Assembly (NCBI RefSeq): GCF_016592555.1
Contig: NZ_AP014546.1
Location: 1,870,501-1,934,500, forward strand
Origin: Neptunomonas japonica JAMM 1380
Lineage (GTDB): Bacteria; Pseudomonadota; Gammaproteobacteria; Pseudomonadales; Balneatricaceae
DNA length: 64,000 nucleotides
Reading direction: 5' to 3'
Shown here: positions 44,829 to 53,279 of the stretch, piece by piece
Layout of the letters: each line of letters opens with the position of its first letter
Position numbering within the stretch: position 1 is the first letter of the stretch
Translations under genes and position numbers: made by a program
The notes under the pieces: model-generated
Seen by the model: only the letters and a program-made list of their open reading frames with translations
The model's database searches: none
What the model was told of the DNA's origin: nothing

Positions 44829-45893
44829 TTATTTAGGGAGGAATGCGTTTTTACCCCAGATAGAATACTGATCTCTAAAGGAGTTCAGGTCATCTAAGAC
44901 CACTTTAAAGAACGGATCGTTACTAGACTGCTCTTCTGCAACTTCATCCCATGTGTTTTTGAAGGTTTCTAGCATCTCATCCGACCAACGGACATTTGTA
45001 ACGCCTTTATTCTCAACGTTATCGTTCATCGTTTTGAATTGAGAAGCTTCACCAATAGCCAAAGAGTAGGTAACAGCTGCGCGACAGCTAACTTCGAGAG
45101 CGGCTTGTTGTGTTTCATCCATGCTGTTCCAGGTATCTTTGTTGATCAAAAGCTCCATTGTGCTTGCTTGCTGATGCCAGCCAGGAAAGTAGTTATATTT
45201 AACTAGCTTATGAAACCCAAGTTTCGAATCAATTGAAGGCATAGAAAACTCTGTAGCATCAATAGCTCCTTTTTCCAATGAAGGGAAAATTTCACCGCCT
45301 GGCAAAAGCGTGACAGAGACGCCTAGTTTTTGCATCACTTTCCCACCAAGCCCTGCGAATCGCATTTTTAGGCCTTTTAAATCATCTGGTGAATTAATCT
45401 CTTTACTAAACCAACCGGACGTTTCTGGAGGCAGCATGCCACACAGCATAGGTTTTACGTTATAACCCGCATCATCATACATTTGTTGCCACAGCTTTCC
45501 GCCATTGCCAAAATAGATCCACGCAAGGTATTCCCCTGCATCGGGGCCGAAAGGAACAGAGTTAAAGAGCGGTGAAGCTGGCATTTTTCCGGCCCAGTAG
45601 CCGGGTGAGCCAAAACCAGCATTGGCTTTTCCTTTTGATACAACATCTAGTATTTCAAAAGGCGCAACTAATTTTCCAGGCTCGTATAGTTTGATTTTTA
45701 CGCGCTTACTTGAAATAGTAGCAACTTGATCCACAAGCCACGTCTGCGTTTCACCCAGAACAGGGAGGTGAGTTCCATATGCGGTAGGCATCTTCAGCAG
45801 TACTTTATTGGCTGCGCTAGCCTGCCCTCCAATTGATGTTGCTGCTAACATCGCAAATGATAATAGTGCTTTTGATTTTATTATTTTTTTCAT
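44829..45893 (-). CDS. TRAP transporter solute-binding protein (DctP family)
   Basis: Periplasmic binding protein of 354 residues from ATG 45893 (MKKIIKSKAL); a GTG three codons earlier is possible. The signal peptide ends near GGQASA/ANKVLL. The fold has KIKLYEPGKLVAPFEILDVVSKG, the helix with the ligand-clamping arginine in LKGLKMRFAGLGGKVMQKLG (about residue 174) and GAIDATEFSMPSIDSKLGF. The subfamily resembles mannitol/chloroaromatic-type DctP proteins, so an organic acid ligand, perhaps a sugar acid given the linked dehydratase, is likely. It is first in the operon. Confidence 0.93.
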   Translation of the reverse strand: MKKIIKSKALLSFAMLAATSIGGQASAANKVLLKMPTAYGTHLPVLGETQTWLVDQVATISSKRVKIKLYEPGKLVAPFEILDVVSKGKANAGFGSPGYWAGKMPASPLFNSVPFGPDAGEYLAWIYFGNGGKLWQQMYDDAGYNVKPMLCGMLPPETSGWFSKEINSPDDLKGLKMRFAGLGGKVMQKLGVSVTLLPGGEIFPSLEKGAIDATEFSMPSIDSKLGFHKLVKYNYFPGWHQQASTMELLINKDTWNSMDETQQAALEVSCRAAVTYSLAIGEASQFKTMNDNVENKGVTNVRWSDEMLETFKNTWDEVAEEQSSNDPFFKVVLDDLNSFRDQYSIWGKNAFLPK

Positions 45894-46056
45894 TGTGGAC
45901 ACTCTTTTTTTGTTTGCAGTAAATACTATTTATACGAAAGCGCAGGTTATCTACGCCTCTAAAAAATTGAACTAATCCTAAAAAAAACTTTAGTTAAACA
46001 TGAGCTAGATAAACTCATCGATCAAGGGACTAGCAACTCAATCTCAAATTCATCCT

Positions 46057-46078
46057 ACTGGCATGCTAGCATGCCAGT
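46057..46078. promoter_or_regulatory. 22-bp perfect palindrome, candidate GntR-type operator 1
   Basis: A perfect 22-bp palindrome with core GCATGCTAGCATGC, located 164 bases upstream of the TRAP binding-protein start. It shares a 13-base core with a second site at 46288-46308. The region 45903-46357 (455 bp) is otherwise free of genes and holds both divergent promoters. Confidence 0.75.
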
Positions 46079-46287
46079 CAAGAAAAATATTCTATAAAAT
46101 GAATTACCACTTCACCGTTTAAGAATAAAAATTCTTTATAGACAGTAATTTAGTAGTTAATGCATGTTTTTTAACGTGTAGCTAAATACTCGTCTTTAAA
46201 TCCTCTTAGGCAAAATTAAAGAGAAACACAGATAAAGCAAAGCTTGTAAGAGACTTACAAATGGTGTTGCAAAGCCTTTCTTTAAAG

Positions 46288-46308
46288 TGCTAGCATGCTA
46301 GCATGTCA
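46288..46308. promoter_or_regulatory. Second CTAG-centred palindrome, candidate GntR-type operator 2
   Basis: TGCTAGCATGCTAGCA (46288-46303) is a perfect 16-bp palindrome. The overlapping string AGCATGCTAGCATGTCA (46292-46308) matches the core of site 1 with two changes at the edges. It lies 50 bases upstream of the UxaA-family gene start, where it could cover the promoter. The GntR gene in the same island is the obvious candidate regulator. Confidence 0.75.
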
Positions 46309-46357
46309 ATAGGGATGATATCTCTATTTTCTCTTTCACTATAAATTTGGAGTCACC

Positions 46358-47905
46358 ATGTCGGGTATAAAAGATCAAGAAGTTTTCAGATTAAGTGAGC
46401 TAGATAATGTAGTTGTTGCTAAATCATCTTTAAGAGAAGGTAAGGTATTGTTATCAGAAGGGGTAACTTTAAATTCTGATGTCTCTGCAGGTCATAAGAT
46501 TGCCACGCACGCAATCCCTAAAAACTCCCAGATAGTAAAGTACGGAACTCCAATAGGAATCGCCAGCCAGTCAATACGTGCCGGAGACTTAGTCCATACA
46601 AATAATTGTGAATTTAAGGCCTTTAAAGTAGAGCAAAAATCTCACTCCAAAAAGTTAAGCGCACAAGAGAAAGAGGCTACGAAAGTACGTTCTTTTAATG
46701 GTTTTGTTCGTACTGATAATCAGGTTGGTACTAGAAATTACATAGGAATACTGACAACGGTTAACTGCGCAGGATCCGTTGCTCGGATGATCGATAGTGA
46801 AGTTAATAAAAAGGGACTACTAGATAAATACCCTAATGTTGATGGTGTCGTTGTCTGTGTTCATAATACTGGTTGCGGCATGGGATCCACTGGTGACGGT
46901 TTTAACATTCTAAATCGCACTATCCAGGGTTATTCAACAAACCCAAACTTTTCTGGAATCCTTCTCTTAAGCTTAGGTTGCGAAGTTTATCAATCTAAGA
47001 ACCTCCTCAATGAGGAAGCATCTACTGCCCCCGATAGTAGTTCAACCTTAATAAAGCAGCTTGGTATCCAAAATTCTGGGGGTACAGAAAAGTCTATTAA
47101 GTTAGGCATAGAACTGCTGATATCGCTTTTAGAGCATGCCAATCAGTTTACGCGAGAAAAGGTCCCACTTAGCAAGTTGAAAGTTGGGCTTCAATGCGGG
47201 GCTTCTGATGGCTACTCGGGAATAAGTGCCAACCCAGCATTAGGTAAAGCCGCCGACTTACTAGTGGAGCATGGAGCGACGGCTATTCTCTCCGAAACGA
47301 CCGAAATATATGGGGCTGAGCACCTGCTTATTGAAAGAGCACGTAATAAAGATGTCGCTGATCAAATACGAAATCTAATTGATTGGTGGGAAAAATATAC
47401 GGTCAAAACTGGAAATGAAATTGATAACAACCCATCACCTGGAAATAAGGCAGGTGGGTTGACGACTATTCTTGAAAAGTCATTAGGGGCCGTTAGCAAA
47501 TCAGGAAGTACTCCTTTAACCGCTGTATACAGCTATGCAGAAAAAATAACTGAGCCTGGATTAGTTTTTATGGATAGCCCAGGATTTGATCCTTGTGCCG
47601 TAACAGGGCAGATTGCCGCAGGAGCTAACCTTATCTGCTTCACAACAGGCCGCGGTAGTGTTTTTGGCAGTAAACCATCTCCGACTATAAAAATATCCAG
47701 TAATAGTGACCTTTATAAACGTCTTTCTGATGATATTGATATTAACTGCGGAAAGGTTATCGACGGTGAATTAACTATATCCGATATGGGCCTCATTATT
47801 TTTGAAGAAATTATCCGAATTGCGTCTGGAGAAAAAACAAAGAGTGAGAAATACGGATTCGGAAACGAAGAGTTTGTACCTTGGAATATTGGTGCAGTGG
47901 TTTAA
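46358..47905 (+). CDS. UxaA-family dehydratase (altronate/galactarate dehydratase-like)
   Basis: Protein of 515 residues. An N-terminal SAF domain (about residues 10-95, HKIATHAIPKNSQIVKYG) is fused to the C-terminal UxaA dehydratase domain with GTRNYIGILTTVNCAG, HNTGCGMGSTGDG near residue 173, the GLQCGASDGYSGISANPA block near 285 and FTTGRGSVFGSKPSPTIK near 430. Members dehydrate altronate, galactarate and related sugar acids with an iron cofactor; two-subunit relatives are sulfolactate lyases. The exact substrate is not decided. It is divergent from the TRAP genes and upstream of an FAH-family gene. Confidence 0.9.
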   Translation: MSGIKDQEVFRLSELDNVVVAKSSLREGKVLLSEGVTLNSDVSAGHKIATHAIPKNSQIVKYGTPIGIASQSIRAGDLVHTNNCEFKAFKVEQKSHSKKLSAQEKEATKVRSFNGFVRTDNQVGTRNYIGILTTVNCAGSVARMIDSEVNKKGLLDKYPNVDGVVVCVHNTGCGMGSTGDGFNILNRTIQGYSTNPNFSGILLLSLGCEVYQSKNLLNEEASTAPDSSSTLIKQLGIQNSGGTEKSIKLGIELLISLLEHANQFTREKVPLSKLKVGLQCGASDGYSGISANPALGKAADLLVEHGATAILSETTEIYGAEHLLIERARNKDVADQIRNLIDWWEKYTVKTGNEIDNNPSPGNKAGGLTTILEKSLGAVSKSGSTPLTAVYSYAEKITEPGLVFMDSPGFDPCAVTGQIAAGANLICFTTGRGSVFGSKPSPTIKISSNSDLYKRLSDDIDINCGKVIDGELTISDMGLIIFEEIIRIASGEKTKSEKYGFGNEEFVPWNIGAVV

Positions 47906-48005
47906 ATAAAAACGTTAGTCCGTTATTCAGGTAACTACCTAATTAATTCAAAATATTTTAGTAAGCCTAAGTTTGTAGGCAGCAATCATTGTAGTGAGGT
48001 TTAAC

Positions 48006-48845
48006 ATGAAATTAGTTCGATTCGGTTTAGAGAATAATGAAAGACCTGGTGTTGTCGATTCTAAAGGAAAAATTCGAGATCTTTCTAGCGTCATATCAGA
48101 CCTAGAAGGAGATAACCTTTCGCCAGAAAGTCTCGAGAAACTTAAAGCTATAGATATAGAAAAGTTAGCACTAGCGCCTTCAGACGTTCGTTTAGGGCCT
48201 CCGGTTACAGGGGTTCGTAAGATCGTTTGTGTAGGGCTAAATTACAGAGATCATGCCGAGGAGTGCAAACTAGATATTCCCGAAGAACCATTACTGTTTA
48301 TGAAAGCAGCAAGCTCAATTTCAGGCCCTTTCGACGATATTGTATTTCCAAAAGGATCTGAAAAAGGAGACTGGGAAGTTGAGCTTGGTATTGTTATCGG
48401 CTCTAAGGCAACTAACGTAGAAGAGTGCAGTGCGGATAAATATATTGCAGGTTACTGTATTGTAAACGATGTATGTGAACGAGCATTCCAATTAGAGCAT
48501 GGTGGCCAATGGTGTAAAGGTAAGTCGGCTGACACTTTCGCACCAATTGGTCCGTGGCTTGTAACGACTGATGAAATTAAACCTGACTCACTTCCTATCG
48601 CACTAAACCGAAATGGTGAGCGAATGCAAGACAGCAATACAAAGCACCTTATCTTTAACGTAGCGCAACTCGTCAGCTACATTAGTAAATATATGACCTT
48701 GGAAACAGGCGATATTATCGCAACAGGTACTCCAGGAGGGGTAGGGTTAGGCTATATTCCACCGAAATATCTGAAACCTGGTGATGAACTAGAATTATCA
48801 ATCAGTGGCCTTGGCGTTCAACGCCAAGTAGTTCGTTTTAATTAA
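48006..48845 (+). CDS. Fumarylacetoacetate hydrolase-family protein
   Basis: Protein of 279 residues from ATG 48006, which GTGAGG precedes. The FAH fold shows KIVCVGLNYRDHAEECK near residue 74, metal ligands in GDWEVELGIVIG (E-x-E) and YCIVNDVCER (D), KGKSADTFAPIGPWLVT, and GDIIATGTPGGVGLG. It resembles 2,4-diketo-3-deoxy-L-fuconate hydrolases and ureidoglycolate lyase-like members. Next to a sugar-acid dehydratase it probably cleaves or dehydrates a keto-deoxy acid. Confidence 0.9.
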   Translation: MKLVRFGLENNERPGVVDSKGKIRDLSSVISDLEGDNLSPESLEKLKAIDIEKLALAPSDVRLGPPVTGVRKIVCVGLNYRDHAEECKLDIPEEPLLFMKAASSISGPFDDIVFPKGSEKGDWEVELGIVIGSKATNVEECSADKYIAGYCIVNDVCERAFQLEHGGQWCKGKSADTFAPIGPWLVTTDEIKPDSLPIALNRNGERMQDSNTKHLIFNVAQLVSYISKYMTLETGDIIATGTPGGVGLGYIPPKYLKPGDELELSISGLGVQRQVVRFN

Positions 48846-49023
48846 CTACTTTTGGGCGTCGGGCGTTTCTCATAATAGTAAGAGAATCGTCCGGTTTATT
48901 AAATCAATATTATGCTTAGTTGGACCGACAAGTGATTGTTATCAGATATGATTTAAAGACGCTAAATATGATAATATCCCGAAAACTGTTATGACAAGTT
49001 GAGTTCTAATTAGTGCTTAATCT

Positions 49024-49731
49024 ATGGACAAAAGAACTGTTATGTTGAAAAAAACAAAGCTTGATCGAGGCCTACCCCGAGCACAGCAAATCTACAATAT
49101 TTTAAAAAATGCCATTATTTTAAATGAGCTTATGCCTGGAGAGCCTATAAGCAAAGAGCAGCTTAGTGAGCTCTTTGGTGTTTCTAGAACACCTATATCT
49201 GATGCTCTAGCGAAGTTAGCCGAAAGCGGTCTTGTAGATATTTACCCTCAGCACGGAACATTTGTGTCAAAAATAAGCCGTGAAAGAGTCTATGAAGGTG
49301 CATTTGTTAGAAATGCTCTTGAAGTTGCCATAGTTAAATCTGTTGCTGAAAATATTACCCCTGAGCAATTGGAGCGCTTGCAAAGTAATCTGCGTATCCA
49401 ACGGCTTATAGTTTCTTCAGCTGATTTTGAGTCATTTTACAAATATGACAACGAATTTCATGAACTTTTATGCAGCTTTACAGGGTATAAGCGAGTTGGG
49501 CTTGTTATAGAAAATGCTAAAACCCAACTAGACCGTACTCGTCGATTAATGGCGCCGATAGCCGGAAGTACAGAAAGAGCACTTAAAGAGCATGAATTAA
49601 TATTTGATGCACTTAGGAAAGGGGATTCTCTTGCTGCTCAAAAGGCCATGACTCAGCACCTAAATATGTCTATGAAGACCGTTGAAACTGTTTACAATGA
49701 AAATAGAGGGATATTCACAGAGGATGAATAG
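49024..49731 (+). CDS. GntR-family (FCD) transcriptional regulator of the TRAP/UxaA island
   Basis: Protein of 235 residues: winged HTH (about 15-80, GEPISKEQLSELFGVSRTPISDALAKLAESGLV) and an all-helical FCD ligand domain with metal-type residues in FHELLCSFTGYKR and an ALKEHELIFDALRKGD helix. FCD regulators usually sense the sugar acid or carboxylate of the adjacent pathway and repress it. The two CTAG-centred palindromes at 46.06 and 46.29 kb are the likely binding sites. The ribosome site is weak. Confidence 0.92.
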   Translation: MDKRTVMLKKTKLDRGLPRAQQIYNILKNAIILNELMPGEPISKEQLSELFGVSRTPISDALAKLAESGLVDIYPQHGTFVSKISRERVYEGAFVRNALEVAIVKSVAENITPEQLERLQSNLRIQRLIVSSADFESFYKYDNEFHELLCSFTGYKRVGLVIENAKTQLDRTRRLMAPIAGSTERALKEHELIFDALRKGDSLAAQKAMTQHLNMSMKTVETVYNENRGIFTEDE

Positions 49732-50053
49732 TTAATGCTCAAATTCTTTTATAACAAATTGATTTAATGCCAAGCTTATACAAGGCTTGGGATAATAACT
49801 CTATTATTTGATGATAACTGAAGTTTGAATTAGCGTGTTTACCTTTAGGGAGTTTAAGTTCTTGGTTAATAGTCGCAAGCAATACTAGTTAAACTGCAAA
49901 AAAATGATTACGAGGTTTTTTTATTAAAAGCTAAAACTGCCGTGGTTATGTACTCTATGTATAGCTAGAACAAGAATACTAGCTATCTCAAAAAAACAGC
50001 TAATGTAAAACCTTTTAAGTTATTAGTACACCTTAAATCAGAAATGACAGTGT
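49732..50053. other. AT-rich intergenic end of the island
   Basis: About 320 bases with no plausible gene or clear terminator. The right direct repeat begins at 50054. No integrase, transposase or tRNA end was seen. Confidence 0.5.
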
Positions 50054-50446
50054 CTTTAATTAAGCCGAACTTATTAGGTGAATCGAACGTAGCTGTTAAG
50101 AATCAGCTACGGAATTTGCCAAGTCAGAACCAATAAGACCGCGTTGCATAGGTTTGCTGGTAATTAAATCAGCTAATGTGTGTTCTTTGAGTACTGCCAT
50201 GAAAGCGTGTTTTGCTTTGTTCAGAATTGGTTGTAAAGTACAAAAATGCGTGAGTCGGCACCCATGGTGTTCGCAATCGATAATAGGGCGAATGCCCTCT
50301 GCTTGCTGCACGACTTCACCAATATTGATGTCAGCAGGATCCATGCCTAATTGGATACCGCCATTTTTACCACGAAAGGTCTTTAAATAGCCGGACTTTG
50401 AGAGCGCATGAACAACTTTGCGTAGATGTTCAATGGAAATGTCATA
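50054..50446 (+). repeat. Right direct repeat of the TRAP island (intact Rrf2 gene copy)
   Basis: This copy matches 42440-42665 in two blocks (50054-50241 and 50408-50446), same orientation. It contains the 3' two-thirds of the intact Rrf2 gene and about 42 bases beyond its stop. The 8-bp inverted repeat CGTAGCTG/CAGCTACG (50088-50111) that spans the stop codon is conserved in both copies. Confidence 0.93.
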
Positions 50447-50545
50447 GAATTGGGCAATTTCAGAGAGCGTAGTCAGGCGATCATTATTGATGGCCGCGTA
50501 GAAAAGTACGCGTAATGTATAGTCGGTAAAGCGGCTGAGTTGCAT
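50096..50545 (-). CDS. nsrR: Rrf2-family Fe-S regulator, NsrR-like
   Basis: Protein of 149 residues. The N-terminal winged HTH starts MQLSRFTDYTLRVLFYAA, and residues 35-60 (YDISIEHLRKVVHALSKSGYL) form the recognition region, followed by FRGKNGGIQLG. The cluster-binding cysteines are in CEHHGCRLTHFC, spacing C-x4-C-x5-C, as in NsrR (nitric oxide sensor). The symbol rests on this spacing; no known NsrR target is adjacent. A partial copy lies at 42.5 kb. Confidence 0.88.
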   Translation of the reverse strand: MQLSRFTDYTLRVLFYAAINNDRLTTLSEIAQFYDISIEHLRKVVHALSKSGYLKTFRGKNGGIQLGMDPADINIGEVVQQAEGIRPIIDCEHHGCRLTHFCTLQPILNKAKHAFMAVLKEHTLADLITSKPMQRGLIGSDLANSVADS

Positions 50546-50620
50546 ATAGATTCAGTCTTTAAAGATGTTAATCTAATATACTTTATAAAGTAGGGTATTA
50601 ACAAGGTGGCGTTGGATTAA

Positions 50621-50644
50621 AAGGCCGCTAATATAAGCGGCCTT
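50621..50644. terminator. Terminator at the end of the paa operon
   Basis: Perfect 9-bp stem AAGGCCGCT/AGCGGCCTT with a 6-base loop. On the minus strand a short T-run follows, 27 bases after the paaK stop. Confidence 0.82.
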
Positions 50645-50670
50645 TAAAGAGCACGTGTCGTCAGTGTAGA

Positions 50671-51978
50671 TTAGTTGTCTTTACGCTTATCAAAAACGCG
50701 TTTTGCTTTACCTTCTGAGCGAGGAATAGCGCCACCATCTACAACCGTAATACGCGTACTAATACCTACCACGGCTTTAATATGATGCTGAAGCTCCTTG
50801 GTTGCCGCTTGCTGGTCTGCATCACGAGCATCCGGTGTCATTTCAACTTTTACTTCGACTTTATCCAGGTTGCCGTCTTTGGTCACAATGATTTCATAAT
50901 GCGGAGCCAAGGTAGAAACTTTAAGAATCTGCTCTTCGATTTGTGTTGGAAAAACGTTAACACCACGAATAATCATCATGTCATCTGAGCGGCCAGTGAT
51001 TTTATCGATACGACGCATTGGACGTGCGGTACCTGGTAATAAACGAGTCAGATCACGGGTACGATAACGAATAATAGGCAGCGCTTCTTTTGTTAAAGAG
51101 GTGAAAACTAACTCGCCATATTCGCCATCAGGTAGAACTTCGCCTGTATTTGGATCAATAATTTCTGGGTAGAAGTGATCTTCCCAAATGGTTGGACCAT
51201 CTTTGCTTTCAAGGCATTCCTGAGCAACACCAGGGCCCATAACTTCAGAAAGACCGTATATATCAAGCGCGTCTATACCTAGGCGTGATTCAATATTCTT
51301 ACGCATCTCTTCTGTCCATGGCTCTGCACCGAAGATGCCAAGACGCAGTGAAAGTTTAAGTGGATCTACGCCTTGGCGATCCATTTCATCAATCAAGTTG
51401 AGCATATAAGAGGGTGTCACCATGATGATGTCTGGATCAAAGTCCTTCATCAGTTGGACCTGTTTCTCAGTCTGGCCACCTGACATTGGGATAACAGTAC
51501 AACCCAAACGTTCTGCACCATAATGTGCGCCCATACCACCCGTAAATAAGCCGTAACCGTATGAGATATGAACTTTATCTCCATGGTGGCCGCCAGCTGC
51601 ACGAATTGAACGAGCTACAACATTTGCCCAGGTATCAATATCGTTTTGTGTGTAGCCAACAACGGTAGGCTTACCTGTTGTACCACTGGATGCATGGATA
51701 CGAACCACATCACGGTTGGGTACAGCAAATGTTCCAAATGGGTAATTGTTACGCAGGTAATCTTTTTGAGTAAACGGGAATAATTTTAGGTCTTCTAGTT
51801 TTTTCAGATCGAAAGGGTGAACCCCTTTGTCTTTACACATCTGACGATAAGCCGGAACATTGTTATAACAGTGAGCAATACTCCAGCGCATACGTTTGAG
51901 CTGTAATGCACGTAGTTCGTCAATGCTCGCCATTTCGATATCATCTAGCGAACCGCTGCGGGTTTTTTCAATAGACAT
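50671..51978 (-). CDS. paaK: Phenylacetate-CoA ligase
   Basis: AMP-forming ligase of 435 residues that activates phenylacetate with ATP and CoA, the first step of the aerobic hybrid pathway. It shows the P-loop ASSGTTGKPTVVGYTQ near residue 96, the DIYGLSEVMGPGVAQEC segment near 240, and the C-terminal RSDDMMIIRGVNVFPTQIEEQIL. It lies at the end of the paaFGHIJK cluster, 92 bp after paaJ with a stem-loop between. Confidence 0.97.
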   Translation of the reverse strand: MSIEKTRSGSLDDIEMASIDELRALQLKRMRWSIAHCYNNVPAYRQMCKDKGVHPFDLKKLEDLKLFPFTQKDYLRNNYPFGTFAVPNRDVVRIHASSGTTGKPTVVGYTQNDIDTWANVVARSIRAAGGHHGDKVHISYGYGLFTGGMGAHYGAERLGCTVIPMSGGQTEKQVQLMKDFDPDIIMVTPSYMLNLIDEMDRQGVDPLKLSLRLGIFGAEPWTEEMRKNIESRLGIDALDIYGLSEVMGPGVAQECLESKDGPTIWEDHFYPEIIDPNTGEVLPDGEYGELVFTSLTKEALPIIRYRTRDLTRLLPGTARPMRRIDKITGRSDDMMIIRGVNVFPTQIEEQILKVSTLAPHYEIIVTKDGNLDKVEVKVEMTPDARDADQQAATKELQHHIKAVVGISTRITVVDGGAIPRSEGKAKRVFDKRKDN

Positions 51979-52015
51979 ATTTTTATAATCCTGTTGTTCT
52001 TCGACAATCTTGGGG

Positions 52016-52045
52016 GCTAAAGCTCAGTATGTAATGAGCTTTAGC
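52016..52045 (-). other. Stem-loop in the paaJ-paaK gap
   Basis: Perfect 11-bp inverted repeat GCTAAAGCTCA/TGAGCTTTAGC with an 8-base loop, 26 bases after the paaJ stop. No T-run follows, so it may be a processing or partial attenuation element separating paaK expression from the upstream genes. Confidence 0.65.
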
Positions 52046-52070
52046 GCTCTCTTATATTGTTTTTGGCAGA

Positions 52071-53279
52071 TCAAACGCGCTCAATAATCATCGCTATTCC
52101 TTGACCAACGCCGATGCACATAGTGCATAGAGCATAGCGACCACCAGTACGATGAAGTTGGTACATAGCGGTTGTCACTAATCGTGCTCCACTTGCGCCA
52201 AGAGGGTGGCCTAGAGAGATAGCTCCGCCGTTAGGGTTAACGTTGGCAGCATCATCAGGCAAGCCTAAATCACGCATAACAGCGAGGCCTTGTGACGCAA
52301 ATGCTTCGTTAAGCTCTATGACATCCATCTGCTCTAGTGTGAGTCCTGCTTTTTTCAGCACATTACGCGTAGCGGGTGCTGGGCCAAAACCCATAATACG
52401 AGGCTCAAGACCCGCTGCTGCCATCGCAACAATACGAGCTTTTGGTGTAAGGCCGTTTGCTTTAGCGGCCTCAGCTGAGGCGATTAATAGTGCGCAGGCG
52501 CCATCATTTACACCTGATGCATTACCCGCTGTAACAGAACCACCCGCACGGAACGGTGTTTTTAGCTTCGCAAGGTCAGCTAATGTGGTGGAAGCGCGGG
52601 GATGTTCATCGGTATCGACAACGATGGGATCACCTTTTCGTTGTGGGATGACGACAGGTACGATCTCTTCTTTAAAGAGACCTTTTTCCATAGCGGCAGC
52701 CGTTTTTTGTTGACTGCGAAATGCGAAAAGATCTTGGTCTTCACGCGAAATGTTAAATTCTTCAGCAACGTTTTCAGCGGTTTCTGGCATAGAATCAACA
52801 CCATATTGCTCTTTCATCTTCTTATTGATGAAGCGCCAGCCGATTGTTGTGTCATAAAGGCCATTTGGGTTACGGCTAAAAGCAGACTCTGCTTTGCCCA
52901 TAACAAAAGGTGCGCGAGACATTGATTCACAACCACCGGCAATCATTAACTCTGTTTCGCCGGACTTAATCGCACGTGCTGCCATGCCAATAGCGTCCAT
53001 GCCGGAACCACATAAACGATTAATCGTAGTGCCTGGTATGACAACGGGCATACCGGCCAGCAAAGTTGACATGCGCGCTACGTTGCGGTTGTCTTCACCC
53101 GCTTGGTTAGCATTTCCGTAGATAACATCTTCAACCGTTGCCCAGTCAACTTCGGGGTTACGTTCCATTAGCGCTTTGATTGGAATAGCACCAAGGTCAT
53201 CTGCGCGAACAGAAGCTAAGCCGCCAGCATAGCGTCCGAACGGTGTACGGACTGCGTCGCATATAAAAGCATCTTTCAT
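52071..53279 (-). CDS. paaJ: 3-oxoadipyl-CoA / 3-oxo-5,6-dehydrosuberyl-CoA thiolase
   Basis: Thiolase of 402 residues. The nucleophilic cysteine is in NRLCGSGMDAIG (about residue 90), the histidine in LGHPLGASGARLV, and the second cysteine in MCIGVGQGIAMI. The subfamily hallmarks (KDAFICDAVRTPFGRYAGGL, FGPAPATR) are those of PaaJ/PcaF. It releases acetyl-CoA twice in phenylacetate breakdown. Its start overlaps the paaI stop by 4 bp. Confidence 0.96.
   Translation of the reverse strand: MKDAFICDAVRTPFGRYAGGLASVRADDLGAIPIKALMERNPEVDWATVEDVIYGNANQAGEDNRNVARMSTLLAGMPVVIPGTTINRLCGSGMDAIGMAARAIKSGETELMIAGGCESMSRAPFVMGKAESAFSRNPNGLYDTTIGWRFINKKMKEQYGVDSMPETAENVAEEFNISREDQDLFAFRSQQKTAAAMEKGLFKEEIVPVVIPQRKGDPIVVDTDEHPRASTTLADLAKLKTPFRAGGSVTAGNASGVNDGACALLIASAEAAKANGLTPKARIVAMAAAGLEPRIMGFGPAPATRNVLKKAGLTLEQMDVIELNEAFASQGLAVMRDLGLPDDAANVNPNGGAISLGHPLGASGARLVTTAMYQLHRTGGRYALCTMCIGVGQGIAMIIERV

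Noticed and set aside
42751-49731. Prophage or transposon origin of the island
   Set aside because: No integrase, transposase, phage structural gene or terminal inverted repeats were seen; only the Rrf2-derived direct repeats mark the ends.
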